DNA of 64,000 nucleotides from Trichobilharzia regenti (GCA_944472135.2 OX235265.1:88816984-88880983), one strand, 5' to 3'. Counted from the stretch's first letter, positions 32,185-43,615 are shown. Notes: generated by a model not told the origin, from the letters alone. Translations and numbers: made by a program.

Positions 32185-32705
32185 TTCTTCTTCTACTGTC
32201 AAGGAACTTGACCTTAAGTTCCTATGTGTGCGTCGGTGGCACAGTGGTTAGGACTCTCGCCGACCATGCACGTGGTCCGGGGTTCGAGCCCACGCCGGCG
32301 CACACCTGATATCTATGGTCGGCCTGCAAAATTTGGGCTACCGATATCCATGCTGGAAATTCCATACTTGTACCTAAAATACAGTGTGGAATCAAGCTGT
32401 AAATCAAAAAAATAAAATAATAATAATAATATTATTTACGAAGACGCTTAGAATCGATAATCACTATGACCGATTATTGACTTTAACTCCAAGATACCAG
32501 TACTTGCAATAACTTGTATTGGTCGGCAATTAAAATCGATATTGATACATAGTCGTCTATAAACAAATGTTTTACAAGGAATGTATTTTACTTTTATTCG
32601 TATTCTTTCGTCTTCTTTCAACTTGTACACAATTGAATCATTCGCGCCTTTGAGTTACCCGCCAACGGCGACCAAGGTCAATTAACCAACGTTCAATGAT
32701 CACAT
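32185..32705 (+). repeat. About 330-bp dispersed repeat, possible solo LTR, split by a SINE
   Basis: Begins TGTCAAGGAACTTGACCTTA and, after the SINE, continues to CAACGTTCAATGATCACA. The uninterrupted relative lies at 47055-47345. The TG start and CA end hint at an LTR, but no flanking 4-6 bp duplication was found in either copy. Confidence 0.5.
32231..32425 (+). mobile_element. SINE S2 copy
   Basis: CGTCGGTGGCACAGTGG head, B-box GGGGTTCGAGCCC, GGCCTGCAAAATTTGGGCTA body and GTGTGGAATCAAGCTGTAAA end followed by an (ATA)n tail. It interrupts the repeat at 32185-32705. Confidence 0.87.
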
Positions 32706-33075
32706 TCATTTACATCTACAGTTGATGAAAACGTGTGTGATTTCTTTGAGATAGACTTCGTAAATGATTGATAATTTCTGTTAAGACTAGTCAGTGTTGC
32801 CATTTGTAAAATTCATTCCAAGACCAGCTCCTTTCCAAAAATTTTAAAACATTTGGATAGCGATATTTAACAACTGAGTTTATCTGAAAACCAATGTGAT
32901 GGATGCATTTTCGCGTTACATGTTGAAAATATATGAATATGAACATCTGTAGATATACTTTATGAGTTGTATGGGGCATTTTTCAATATAGTGGTCGGTT
33001 TACAGAAAGTTGACTATGACAGGATTAATATGTGAATATTCCCAGTTTATATCCATTACAATATAAGAGAATCTT
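32706..33075. other. Unassigned spacer
   Basis: Nothing recognised. Confidence 0.35.
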
Positions 33076-33666
33076 TCTAATAGACTTCGTATTCGTCTAC
33101 TGCACACAGCTGAGGCAATCGATAGGTATTCGAACTATTAAACCTAAACTATGCATTCAAAAGAAGTTCGTACAGCCATTATCCCTCCCGTGGCCTAATA
33201 AGACATAACCAACTAAAGACTTCTACACCGCCCTTATTTATATTTCCAACCCCTTTCTTATCATCCCTTAATCTTATCACATCTTCATTAAAACGTGTTT
33301 CATTTCCTTCCCTTACAATCTAACGTTACGTAATCGGTTCATTTGTTTTTACTAGCCTTTATCGACTACTTCCACCTGTTGTTTGTTTAATCATACTGTT
33401 TTTCATTATTCGTGTTATCGCAGATTGCCTCATTTTTTCATCCTTATTACTGATAAGACCATTATTATTGTTATTACTATTATTAATATTATCATTACCA
33501 CTATTATGACTAATTGCACAATTTATATTCACCATCGTATTATCCTATAGCAAAACACCATGATTGGTTTATATTGAATTTTTCTTTGTAAACTTATATA
33601 TATTAGAGTTAATCCTGATGAGATCTAATTGAAAACAATATTGTTCGCTTAAATGTGTTGTTCTAA
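33076..33666 (+). mobile_element. PLE 3' end, paralogue of 55755-56870
   Basis: The plus frame reads LRIRLLHTAEAIGIRTI-like and KPKLCIQKKFVQPLSLPW-like segments, the C-terminus of a PLE protein. A 3' UTR of about 500 bases follows, including a (TTA)n-like patch at 33460-33500. It matches the copy at 55.8-56.9 kb almost base for base but lacks two insertions found there. It ends at TTGTTCTAAAT, where the LINE at 33667 starts. Confidence 0.75.
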
Positions 33667-34895
33667 ATATAAGAGAAGCCTGAGTGTTGTACTTTTCCCA
33701 CTTCTCTTTTCTTTCTTTCTACGTGACCTACCATCTTCAAATGACATCAATCTTGTCAAATATACTGATGACCTAACTGTATCTTTGCCTGTCATATGTC
33801 AAAGTGACTGCTCTAAACTAAATGGCTTTTTATCAGAAGTCAGCCAATGGTCCAAGGAAAACGGTCTCACATTAATCCCCTCTAAATGCCAAACAGTCAG
33901 TTTCACCTTCAGGCATAAATCTGACAATAACAAACTGGTTAGCACTCACGAGGTATGCAACATAGATGGCACTGAAATAGAAACCAAACCAGAAATTAAA
34001 TACTTAGGCGTCATTCTATCTTCTGATCTTTCCTGGTCGTCTCATCATATCTTGATGATTCCTAAGAAAATATTCCGTTTTACCTTCTACATCAAGAAGT
34101 TAAGACATTCTGGTATAACCCAACCCTAACTCCGACGATTCGTTAACTCCTGTATTCCGCCTATTATTCTCTATTGTTCCCCCTTAGTTTTTTCAGGGCT
34201 ACTGAAGAAACACTATACCTTATTACGCAGGATGTTAAAGGTTGTCAGCAGGGTAAGCTACGTGCCACGTAACCAGCTTGTTAATATTCTGGTTGAGAGA
34301 CACATGGACACATGTGAAAAATGAGCTCAATCCATTTTACCTAACTGACACCACCCTCTTCATTCACAACTCTCCCTTGTATCTCATCAGGCAAAACCCG
34401 AAAGCCTACATAGAGAGCAATATGCTCGCACTAGCAAGTACAAAAACTCAACCATACCCTACTTAGCCCGTGTTCTGTACGATAAAGAAAGCATTAGGCA
34501 TGATACCTATGACTTATTAAATAGTCAGTAGAACAACTGGATCTCGTCTTTCCATCTCATATCATTTATAGGTACAAGGTTTTCTTTCTTTCTTTTCCTT
34601 TTCTCTCTCTCTCTTGTTTTTCTCTGTTATGTTTTGCTCCGTTTCTTTCTTCTGCTTACGCCAGTAAATATGCTAGTAGTATCTACTATTCTAACACCTT
34701 CAAACATTCTGTTCAATTTTGGCTTTGCTACCGACATGCCAATATGTTGTTGTCATAATGAACTGAGATCACCTTAATCTATGTAGAATTTTATTTATCG
34801 CTAATGTACTAACTGGATGCAATACTGTAGTGAAATGCTGAGAATTCCATTCTGTATTCGCAAATACTATTTTGGAATAAAGCTTATTATTATTG
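33667..34895 (+). mobile_element. CR1/Jockey-type LINE 3' fragment (second family)
   Basis: The frame to 34129 covers RT from just before motif C: PLLFSFFLRDLPSSNDINLV, KYTDDLTV (YADD changed to YTDD), WSKENGLTLIPSKCQ and IKYLGVILSSDLSWSSH. Frameshifts and stops follow, with weaker similarity to about 34500. The 3' UTR ends GAATAAAGCTTATTATTATT. Its last 120 bases resemble the body and tail of SINE S2. 5'-truncated and defective. Confidence 0.75.
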
Positions 34896-35024
34896 CTGGC
34901 TGATTCAAGAGGAGTCAGTTTATGTGTGTACGCCTGATGCTATAGGTGACAATAATAAATTATTGATTGATACAGTTATTAAAAATACGGATATCGTCTT
35001 AATTTCACATTATTTTTGTTTATT

Positions 35025-35300
35025 AGATATATCACACAGTCTGTAGAACTGTATTATTTACTGAATGACAAAGTTTCAGACACAACTAGCTGTTCACAAT
35101 CATATCAACAATTGATGTGGTTGTAAACAGTGAATTGTGTTCAAAACGTCATCATCCAGTGAATAATACTGTTTCATCATTGTGTTTGAAATATCCAGTA
35201 AGCAAGTTGATATGGTATTAGGTAAAATTGAATAGTAGGTTGTTAATTCGGTTATTCTACGTCGATAACATCAGTGCATGATGTTTGAGCATCATAGTAA
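35025..35300. repeat. PLE-derived palindromic mini-element, copy 1
   Basis: Two PLE 3' tails are joined head-to-head around the centre ATCAACAATTGAT. The left arm is the reverse complement of a tail ending in a TAATAAACAA-type sequence. The right arm reads GTGTTCAAAACGTCATCATC then CAGTGAATAATACTGTTTC. An extra flank (TTCTACGTCGATAACATC, GCATGATGTTTGAGCATCAT) is shared with the copies at 44.4 and 49.4 kb. Confidence 0.6.
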
Positions 35301-35880
35301 GCATCATAATAATCCGCTTGTTTCATATAAATGTGACCTTGATTTCTTGATATTTCAGTGTTCTTCTGTTCTACGAGTTCAATTCTCTAACTGCAAAGGT
35401 TTTATTATCCTACTAGTGAATATTTTGAGCTCTAATTTCTGCTAATTGAAAATTAATCTGAGCACCAGACTTCTAAAGGGAATTCTGTTGAATTATTTGT
35501 ATGTCTTGTAATTAAGAAGCTTACATTTTCTCATCTAGACTATCATCCGTAGTTGTCTGTGTGCACTGATGTGAAGTAACATATAAACTTTCCGACTTAG
35601 ATGGCTTGAAGATGGTATTTCAACTTCAAGGTGATGCATTCATAAGAGATTAGTTTTAGACAGAAGAAATGAACTGGGTTAAGCAACACTCATTTCACTT
35701 GCTAGCCAGTCAGATCAGAGTGATCCATTCATCAAACAGCCGTTTCCACTTTTAGGTGCTGAGCTCATAATTATAAGCAGTGTTCTCAATTCAACTCAAG
35801 TCAGAGAGCTGAATCACTTCAAACCATCAGAACAATGCTTTTATTGCATATGTTTGAGGCTACGAAACTGCACACGTGAG
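35301..35880. repeat. Spacer and part of a dispersed GATT-type repeat
   Basis: The segment 35680-35850 (ACTTGCTAGCCAGTCAGATC, then CAGAGAGCTGAATCACTTC) recurs around 42.55-42.70, 45.85-46.15 and 51.60-51.67 kb. The first part is unassigned. Confidence 0.45.
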
Positions 35881-36654
35881 CATCAAGTTATTTTGGATTA
35901 ATCTTACCGGGAGGGAGCAACACAGTTTGTGTAGATACAGTCATTCGAACTGATCACAGATTCAGACCAATACACGTCAATACTCTATTCCTGCCTCCTT
36001 TTCTCTACAGCTGCCTTTATTCCCTTGAAATCAACTGTGTGAAATAATAATATAAAGACATTATTGAATTGAAACATTCTCAAGTGTATGATGACACAAC
36101 TATTTACACTTGGAAAAATGTGAGGATATTTTTCAATTATCCTCAGTTGACTGTGTGATAATTTCGGATTGTCACATGACAAGCATAAAACTGAAGATTT
36201 CCCCACGGGATACCAATAGTGGCTATAATAACACAAACATTACTGAGATGGTAATAATTTCTACTGACTACAAGCTCTAACCTGCTGTCATATTCTGTTC
36301 TCCTCTAATCTATTTTATTCGATTCTATTTCGTCAGCACAAACTTAACTAACATTCTACAGTATGTTGTGTTAACAAGAAGCGGAATACAATCCTCTTAT
36401 TTTGTACTAATCGACACTCGTATACTCCATTCATCTGCATTACAATACGTTCATGTTCACACAGAAACTTGATGACAATAAACTCAGTTATGCACTCAGT
36501 TACTCAATCAAACAAACTGTATTCTCCTTCTAACGAGTATTATCTTGTCATCAATTGAATTACATATTCCACCACTTCACTTTATATAACTCGACCAGCC
36601 AGTCTCTCTCTCAGTATCATGAATGAAGCACATGTGATTGTGTGTAGTGAGCGA
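35881..36654. other. Unassigned spacer
   Basis: No gene, repeat or RNA recognised. Confidence 0.35.
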
Positions 36655-36960
36655 ACCTACCTCGCCGAAGACATTGGCTAGTGGTCACGCTATGTCGTGA
36701 ATTGGCAGCAGTTAGAAATCATGGGCTATTGGATCGGGTCCCAGCGGCTTAATGGTATACAAGCTCGCCTTGTAACCAGAAGGTCCTGGGTTCGCCCCTT
36801 GTCCGTGGGTGCGGACTGATGAAGAGCCCCAAACTAGGACAAAACAGCCGTCCAGTACTCCCAGCTGGTTTTCCAATGGTTCTCTAACTAATGTCAGCTA
36901 ACGATGAAATCCTGTAACCAATCAATCAAATCCCTACAAACCAACATTTGAAAACCTACT
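36655..36960 (+). mobile_element. Sm-alpha-like SINE with near-complete hammerhead
   Basis: After a leader (CTACCTCGCCGAAGACATTG) comes a tRNA-like part (CAAGCTCGCCTTGTAACCAG, B-box-like TGGGTTCGCCCC). A hammerhead-like stretch at about 36812-36865 follows: GGACTG, ATGAAGAGCCCC, CAAACTA, GGAC, AAAAC, AGCCGTCCAGTACTCCC. Relative to the pattern ACTG-CTGAAGA-GTCC...GGAC-GAAAC, this copy has C-to-A in the core and G-to-A in the GAAA box, so it is probably inactive. Tail: TTCTCTAACTAATGTCAGC and (ATT)n. Confidence 0.7.
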
Positions 36961-37085
36961 ATTATTATTATTCAGTTTGAAGTATGCGCTGAAGATGTCA
37001 CCCAGTAGGGCGATGAAAGCTTCGCAAACTAACCATCCAGCTCAGAGAACAAAACCATATCAAAATTATCCACTTGAGCTACAAA
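36961..37085 (+). ncRNA. Hammerhead-like motif (family HH-C)
   Basis: At about 36984-37026: TGCG, core CTGAAGA, T, stem II GTCACCC-AGTA-GGGCGAT, GAAA, GCTT, CGCA. TGCG/CGCA can pair as stem I, and stem II pairs except one A-C opposition. A decayed relative is at 55549-55590. As in family HH-A, one extra base separates the core from stem II. Proposed from pairing alone. Confidence 0.45.
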
Positions 37086-37335
37086 TCTTCTCTATCATAT
37101 ATAAATTGAGTTATAATATGAAGTAATGATCACTGCTATTTTTATTGCTATTGTAAGTTCAGTGTTAAAGTCCAACTGAAATAATCTGATGATGTTAGTC
37201 TGTACAGACGTCTTGAATACACTTCGTGTTTGCTATTCGTCTTTGTCATACTGAACAAACTAACTCTTTCCAGAGTAGAATATGAAATGTGACATTTGTC
37301 TTTCAATGGGGATGAATTTTATCATGTGAGGGGAA
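37086..37335. other. Unassigned spacer
   Basis: Nothing recognised. Confidence 0.35.
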
Positions 37336-37690
37336 TATTGTGCGTGTATAGGTGGGTACGCGAATGTGTGTGTGTGTGTGTGTGCACTATTACAAAGTTC
37401 ACATTGAATACATAGTGTCGAAGCTCTTGATAAGAAGTTTCACATAACATTTTTATTTCGAGACAATACATGTGTTAATTAGATATGTGAAAATCTCGTG
37501 CATCATAGAATGTATTAATTCGCTATAAACATATTTCGACAAAGGAAGAAAGGCTCAGTGTATGTAGGTGAAGACAGCTTGAAATGACAAGGGTTGCAAT
37601 GGAATAAATTGTATTTCTGCAAATGTTAGAACGATAACACAGAGAATAGAGGGATTCATGATGTCAAGCAAACCATAAGTAATATACTAA
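37336..37690 (+). repeat. About 330-bp repeat, inverted near-copy at 42205-42530
   Basis: Contains a (GT)n tract at 37367-37384 and then unique-looking sequence (TAATTCGCTATAAACATATT and so on). The reverse complement of 42205-42530 matches with few differences. In the 42-kb copy it lies immediately upstream of PLE RT sequence. Here it leads directly into a PLE C-terminus, so it is probably an internal PLE region and this copy has lost the RT part. Confidence 0.7.
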
Positions 37691-38215
37691 CTTATAGTGT
37701 TATTAGACGACGGGGTCATTTACTGCATACCAACGAATTTCAATTTCGCCTTAAGAGTTCGACACCTAAATATTGCTGAGACTTTGGGGATTCATATAAA
37801 CAAGCTTAATTTATGCATCCAAAAGAAGTTAGTTCGGACATTATCATTACCTTGGCCATCTAGGTTTGAATGATTCTAAATTTTTGTGGAATTTTCCTAA
37901 TTTATTTGATATTCTATTCGCTACTCTATCTTTATTATTATTATTTAAGCATCTTTAATGAACTGTAATTCCATTGATCTTACTTTACAGACCGATATTA
38001 TTTAAAAAACACTAATATTGTCATTGGCTACTAATATAGAATATTCTGTGTATATAAACATATAGACAATTGTAGAGCCAGAAGAGGAATTTATCGAAAG
38101 GAATATTCTTTGCTCGATTATTTTGTGTGTTATAAAAATTTAAAAGACTGATTAATGAATAAATAATATTCTTCTCGATAAATTTCTTCTCTTCATCATG
38201 TTCTACACTTATATG
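37691..38215 (+). mobile_element. PLE 3' end with inverted motif in the UTR
   Basis: The plus strand at about 37750-37860 gives LRVRHLNIAETLGIHINKLN then LCIQKKLVRTLSLPWP, the PLE C-terminus. In the UTR, GAGGAATTTATCGAAAGGAA at about 38080-38100 has an inverted counterpart (TTCTTCTCGATAAATTTCTT) at about 38170-38190, a small hairpin of ribozyme-like sequence with a degraded GAAA box. Confidence 0.65.
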
Positions 38216-38388
38216 GCAGTAATAATTGAAGAAGTATTCTTATTAACAGCATTAATGCCGTTTTAATTTTCTTTGGATGAATAGTATCGACAGGGGATTA
38301 CATTTTAGAAGCAACAGTAAGAGAGAGAGAGATAATATACATCATTATAACACTAAACTGCATGAATATCAGATAAATTAAAAGATCC
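38216..38388. other. Short spacer
   Basis: Contains a (GA)n patch near 38320-38333. Otherwise nothing. Confidence 0.35.
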
Positions 38389-38915
38389 GTGGCAAAAAAG
38401 ATACTTTATATGAACCTCGACTTCAAAAAGGACCTACTTAGTGACGTCCTCAGAAGGAGGATTTCCACCTCTTTAAGAAGAACTTCCCCTGCGGCAACAT
38501 TGAGAGTAGTGTTCTTCAGTCGCCCGCTGATCTGCAGAAGCCCAAAGGACAAGATCCCACACCTGACCACTTCTATGTGTATATATCAGTTCACCTGTTG
38601 CTATGTAGCTAGGTACATCGGTCGTTCAACGCGTATCCTGTCAAAAAGGGTCAAAGAACACTATCGAGCGTGGCTATAGAAGGGAAGTAATGGCCGTATA
38701 AGAAGTACAATAATCGAACATCTCATCAACACTGGTCATTCCATCTCAACAAACGCCTCCTTCAAATTAATCTACAAAGTGAAGAACAACCTTCCAAAGA
38801 CAGTACGATTCCGTCTTCTTTGCATCTCAGAAGCCTTAGCCATTTAGTTCGAGGAACCAGAACTGTGCATACAAAAGAAAATTATTCAACCTCTTGTAAT
38901 CTCATGTTAACAACC
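38389..38915 (+). pseudogene. PLE GIY-YIG endonuclease remnant
   Basis: The frame 38389-38679 has the linker (DVLRRRISTSLRRTSPAATL, VFFSRPLICRSPKDKIPH) and GIY-YIG motif YQFTCCYVARYIGRSTRILS, then KRVKEHYRAWL. A stop follows at 38677-38679. The same frame continues with IIEHLINTGHSISTNASFKL and LLCISEALAI, a second stop, then EEPELCIQKKIIQPL. Two stops in an otherwise complete endonuclease part. The RT domain is absent. Confidence 0.8.
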
Positions 38916-39395
38916 CCATTGATTTGACTAAACTTTTGTTTGTATGCTTATTCTTCTAGCTACTTAAAACCCTTGTGTAATTCTGTATATTATTTCGTTT
39001 CCATGTACACCCTGAGCACAACTCTTTCATCAAACTATTCATACTATCACGTAACTCTTACTTAACAGTCATTTATGACAACTTATCACTTTTGTTACTA
39101 CCCTCTTATATCAACATCCATTTCATCTGAACTTACTAATTGTATTTTCGTCTGACAGATTTAATGTATATACACACACAAAATAACACATATATATTTG
39201 CGATTGTACAGCTATGAAAATGAATTCGCCTAAAAGAGACTCTTCGTTGAACTACTTGTCATTTGTCTATATCGTTCAAATGGCAATTGTTCATAAATTA
39301 AAGGAAGTAACAGAGAATTTATGAATTTATAGTTTCTACAGCCGGCCAGGATAGAAATAGCGTCTGAACATGCCTTATCTGAACACAGAGCTCTG
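38916..39395 (+). mobile_element. PLE 3' UTR and spacer
   Basis: AT-rich sequence following the endonuclease remnant, ending near 39250 with GCGATTGTACAGCTATGAAA. The stretch 39260-39395 is unassigned. Confidence 0.45.
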
Positions 39396-39404
39396 GTTGA
39401 GGTA

Positions 39405-39839
39405 AGCGAATTGCATTGGCTCCCACTGTTTGAAGCTCTGTGTACAAAAGAAGCAGGTCCAGACACTGCTGCTACCCTAGCCTGCTATCAATTCACCTGC
39501 TCGTATGGAGCTAGGTATATCTATCCTTCGACCCGAATTTTGTCCAAGAGGGTGCAAGAACACTATCCTGCATGGTTACGAAGAGGTGGAAGGGGAGCAA
39601 TAAGAAGTGCGATCATTGAACATCTGGTCGGCAATGATCACCCTATCTCTATAGCCTCCGCCCTTAAAGTCATCTACAAGGCAGAGAGTAATTTACTCAA
39701 ATACCTACGTACCCGACTAATCTGTATTGCTGAAGCTTTGGCTATCGAAACAGAAAAGCCAGATCTCTGTGTTATTAGTCTTTCCTTAACGCGAAATTTG
39801 TGTAAACAGTTGGAGTTTTTGATTTGGTTTATTCTCTGA
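39405..39839 (+). pseudogene. PLE GIY-YIG endonuclease fragment, open frame
   Basis: One open frame, 39411-39839: YQFTCSYGARYIYPSTRILS (the G of YIG replaced by Y), KRVQEHYPAWLRRGGRGAIR, IIEHLVGNDHPISIA and LICIAEALAIETEKPDLCVI. It is more open than the neighbour at 38.4 kb, but the changed YIG glycine and the lack of an RT domain argue against function. A 3' UTR of several hundred bases follows. Confidence 0.78.
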
Positions 39840-40580
39840 GCTGGATTTAATTTGCGTTGGAGTTAATATGAGAAGGCTCTTTATTCTCTCATCTGATTAC
39901 GTAATCTTTGTCTTTAACCTCACCCTCCCTTTTATAATCTGTAATTTTGCTTGTCTCTTGTTTCTATGATTTGAGCTAAACTCAGTACATTTTTACCTAA
40001 TTTATCAGTCACGCTGCATCTAACACCTATCTCATCTTTATCATGTAACTCCTTTACAACTGTATGCATACATTTATTTTGTTTGACCTTGAACTGTCTG
40101 TGTAAAAATCACAAAAGCACAATTTTCTGATCACTGTTCACTAATTGTGGAACTATCTGTCAACTGACTTCATGTAAAGTTTGCAAGTATGTTAAAACTT
40201 TTCTGTACATAAATGTCATAATTTATTTAGGCTGTATACACAGGTAGCTGATGAGAATCCAACGGAATGCGATAAATGATGGTACCATATTATTCTGCAC
40301 AAACTACTGTTGTTCTTGCTTTGTTCAAATTCATCAAGGGGAATAAATGCAGAAAGTTTTATGGGATTGTTAGTTCTTTAGCACTAATACTCTTTCTGCC
40401 TACTTCATCAGAAAATACTGCACTGTATCACTGTATGACTTTATGAAACAGATTTACTGTATGGAGATTTCAGCTCACTGAATTGGTTTCAATCTTATGA
40501 ACTTCTATTCTATTTTGTATACTAAATAAATTAGAATTTAAGACAGTTAGGCCTTTTTATAAACTTGGATAGTGTTATTA
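39840..40580. other. PLE 3' UTR grading into unassigned sequence
   Basis: The first 300 bases resemble the AT/CT-rich UTR after other PLE copies (CACCCTCCCTTTTATAATCT). Nothing was assigned beyond about 40200. Confidence 0.4.
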
Positions 40581-40583
40581 CCG

Positions 40584-40761
40584 CGTCGGTGGACTCTCGC
40601 CGACCATGCACATGGTCCAAGGTTCGATTCCCTGCCGACGCACACCTGATATCTATGGTTGGCCTGCGAAATTTGGGCTACCAATATCACAAGCTAAAAT
40701 TTCCATACCTGTAGCAAAAATACGGTGTGGAATTAGGCTGTAATCAAAAAATAAATAAAAC
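40584..40761 (+). mobile_element. SINE S2 copy with a deleted A-box
   Basis: CGTCGGTGG is followed directly by ACTCTCGCCGACC, so the CACAGTGGTTAG part of the A-box is missing. B-box AGGTTCGATTCCC, body and GTGTGGAATTAGGCTGTAAT tail are present. The deletion would be expected to impair pol III transcription. Confidence 0.85.
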
Positions 40762-41345
40762 AATATTATAAGACAGAGATTATCTGAAAAACGATGTGAT
40801 GCATCTGCAAAATGCCTTTCGAACAATCTAATCCCTCAGACATTTACTCATGAAGTCACTTTGTATGAAAAATAAAGGTCGATTAAATTAAACAAAGTGA
40901 CAAAATGGATTTAAGTATAATAGGAATAATTGACACAATGTTTGGTTATTTAATCAGATAAGGACTACCAAGGTAGGTTGAGAGTAATAATAAACTGTTG
41001 TTGGATATGATATATATCCATATAATATGTGTGTTTGTTTGACAGTCTGATATATTTTGCTATGTATATATGGATCGATATTTCATTATAATTAGCCAAT
41101 CATGTTAAGACTGTCTATTGATTTGTCCATTTTGAATATTCGCTCACACACTTGTGTTGACACACTTGTTCGGACATTTATATATTTTTGCTCTCACACT
41201 CTTGTGTGACATTTTGATTCTCCTTGTGTTTGGAAAACAGAAGTATCATTGCAAACCTATTGGTCTTCTGATTCCCGTCTTTCTTGCGTCAGGACTATTA
41301 AATTCTCGACCAGTACATAACAATAATTTGGCGACGAGTACATAA
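40762..41345. other. Unassigned spacer
   Basis: Nothing recognised. The short frame at 41154-41345 has no known similarity. Confidence 0.35.
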
Positions 41346-42204
41346 TAGGATACACAGGGTGTCTTGAGTTTATTAATAGCTGTAGCCTTGGCGAATTTCA
41401 CTAAGCGCCCTTGACCATTTTTATAGACGACCTTAAAGCCTGAGTTAACATCAGATGTTTAGCTACAGATGAAGCTGGTAGTCTGCCACTTGAGTCTATC
41501 GATTTCCGAAAGTCCATCTATATGTCTAACCACTTTAGGATATGCTCTTCCACCCTTACATGCGAAGCACGATTACTCCTCCCTATGTATGTGTAACCAC
41601 ACGCACACGTGAATTACTTAAGTAGTGTGGGATGTGACATAATCACTTGGGCAATTTTGAGGTCTCCAATGGACGATACTTTACACTTTTCCGGTAATTA
41701 TAAACCGAGCTTCATAATAGGTTCTATAAATGACAGAGTTTACCATCTGTCTTAAAATCCCACTGTTTACTTCCTCATTGTATACTAATTTGATGCAAAC
41801 ATCTTTCATAAGAACAGAATACATTTCAGCTTTTAAAGCAAGCTGACTTCCACACAGATTCAACAATTCTAAAGGATATCCGTCTCCACCAGTGGTACCC
41901 ATCAGTATTTTAATTTCATCCTCTATAACATCAGCCGAAGAAATACGCTGAATTCTGTCGAATAAACACTTCACCAAGGAAGCCTCTCTTATTCTGTAGT
42001 GGACAAAAGCTGTGAAAATGTAAGTATGGTCCTGTCCAATTAAGCTTTTTGTGAATTGATCGCTTTACTGAACCATCGAATCTCCGACTCAGAATTCTGT
42101 CTAAAAATGTAAGTTGGCTGCAACGTTCTTCGTCGCATGTATGACGCAAATACATCTAAGTTTTTTCAGATACACTCCATCCTTTAATAACACTAAAAGT
42201 TGGT
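41346..42204 (-). mobile_element. PLE RT C-terminus and GIY-YIG on minus strand
   Basis: The minus frame from 42155 reads CSQLTFLDRILSRRFDGSVK then KKLNWTGPYLHFHSFCPLQN, the PLE thumb region. A shifted frame from 41977 continues LVKCLFDRIQRISSADVIED. Near 41610-41560 the minus strand gives FTCACGYTYIGRSNRASHVR, an intact-looking GIY-YIG start. Frameshifts lie near 41975 and 41690. The RT palm is missing; the repeat at 42205-42530 precedes it. Confidence 0.8.
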
Positions 42205-42530
42205 ATTACTTATGGTTTGCTTGACTCCGTGAATTAGTCTATTCTCTGTGTTATCGTTCTAACATTTGCAGAAATACAATTTATTCCATTGCAACCCTTT
42301 TCATTTCAAGCAGTCTTCACCTACATACACTGAGCCTTTCTTCCTTTGTCGAAATATGTTTATAGCGAATTAATACATTCTATGATGCACGAGATTTTCA
42401 CATATCTAATTAACACATGTATTGTCTCGAAATGAAAATGTTATGTGAAACTTCTTATCAAGTGCTTTGACACTGTGTATTCAATGTGAACTTTGTAATA
42501 GTGCACACACACCTACACACACACACAATA
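42205..42530 (-). repeat. Inverted partner of 37336-37690
   Basis: Near-identical reverse complement of the 37-kb copy. The shared sequence runs on to AGTGTTATTA before the copies diverge into PLE coding sequence here. Confidence 0.7.
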
Positions 42531-42534
42531 TTAA

Positions 42535-43165
42535 ACTTTTGCTGCAATGGCATTATTCTGGTTGTTTGAAGTGATTCAGCTCTCTGACCTGAATCGGATT
42601 GAGGACACTGTTGACAACGATGAGATCAGCCCCGAACTAGCGAAACGGCCATTCGATGTTTAGATCACTCCAATCTGGCTGGCTAGCAAGCACTACATGT
42701 TGATGTGAGTCGTGTCCATTTACTCATGTCAGTCAATCAATCAATCAATAGTACATAATGTGATGCCACTACACTTGCTCTCCTGATTACCATGTAAGTT
42801 ACCATGCAGAAAACACACTTCTGAAGGGAACCATGCTGAAATGTCACCTAGAACTGTGCAAATCACATATTGCTAGTTTCAAAAAACAGTGTTTGTTATT
42901 GATAAAATTAAGTCACACTTTTGAACTACTGGATCACACTCAGTTGTCTAAGGTGAAATCATTGTCGTGTTCTGCATCCGTGTTAGATTTAAATGTTTTT
43001 ATGCTTTATGAGTGGGTTTCCAACACTGACTGCATGCAACAGTAAAAATTAATTTGAATGGTGTTTCGGGAAACGTAATCCTTCACATACATTCATATAT
43101 CTACTAAATGTGGAAGGATTCATCCAATGAAATTATTTTTTGACAGACTACACCGATGACAGCGT
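42535..43165 (+). repeat. About 600-bp dispersed repeat, inverted partner at 51140-51670
   Basis: Shared blocks, in order here: CACATGTTGATGTGAGTCGTG in part, a (CAAT)n tract at 42724-42746, CACACTTCTGAAGGGAACCA, CACACTCAGTTGTCTAAGGT and GGAAGGATTCATCCAATGAA. All occur inverted at 51.1-51.7 kb. The frame at 42833-43045 falls within the repeat and is not preserved in the other copy. Family unknown. Confidence 0.65.
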
Positions 43166-43615
43166 TTTTTTTTTTAACAAATACATCTGAAGCATTTTGT
43201 CATGCTTAGTTAAATGGAGTATTCATAATCGTTTAATAAACTTTCGAGAAATGTTTATCAACTCGTACATTAGGTGAAGTCATCTTTCTGTCATTTTGAT
43301 ATGCATCTTACCTCAAGGGTATATTTCACTCATCCTTGAGAACAGTTTTTTCCCAGCATTGCTGTTGTTGTTGTTGTTGTTGTTGTCAATATCATTTTTT
43401 TGTTTTCCTGACCTTCTCTCCTTAGTAGCTTTTTCTGTAGACTATGCAGCACCTCTGGTAGAAATAAAAAAATTGGACGAATTCGCTCTCAGGACTTTTG
43501 GAGAGAGAGAGAGAGAGGGAGGGAGAAATGTGTAACTTATTAGTTAATGAGAGATACATGTACAAGTCGATAAGAAAAGTAAGTGATAGGAAAGGACCAA
43601 GACTTATGCAAGAAG
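43166..43615. repeat. Spacer with microsatellites
   Basis: A poly-T run at 43166-43176, a (TTG)n tract at 43365-43387 and a (GA)n tract at 43501-43519. The 79-codon frame across them is low-complexity. Confidence 0.6.
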
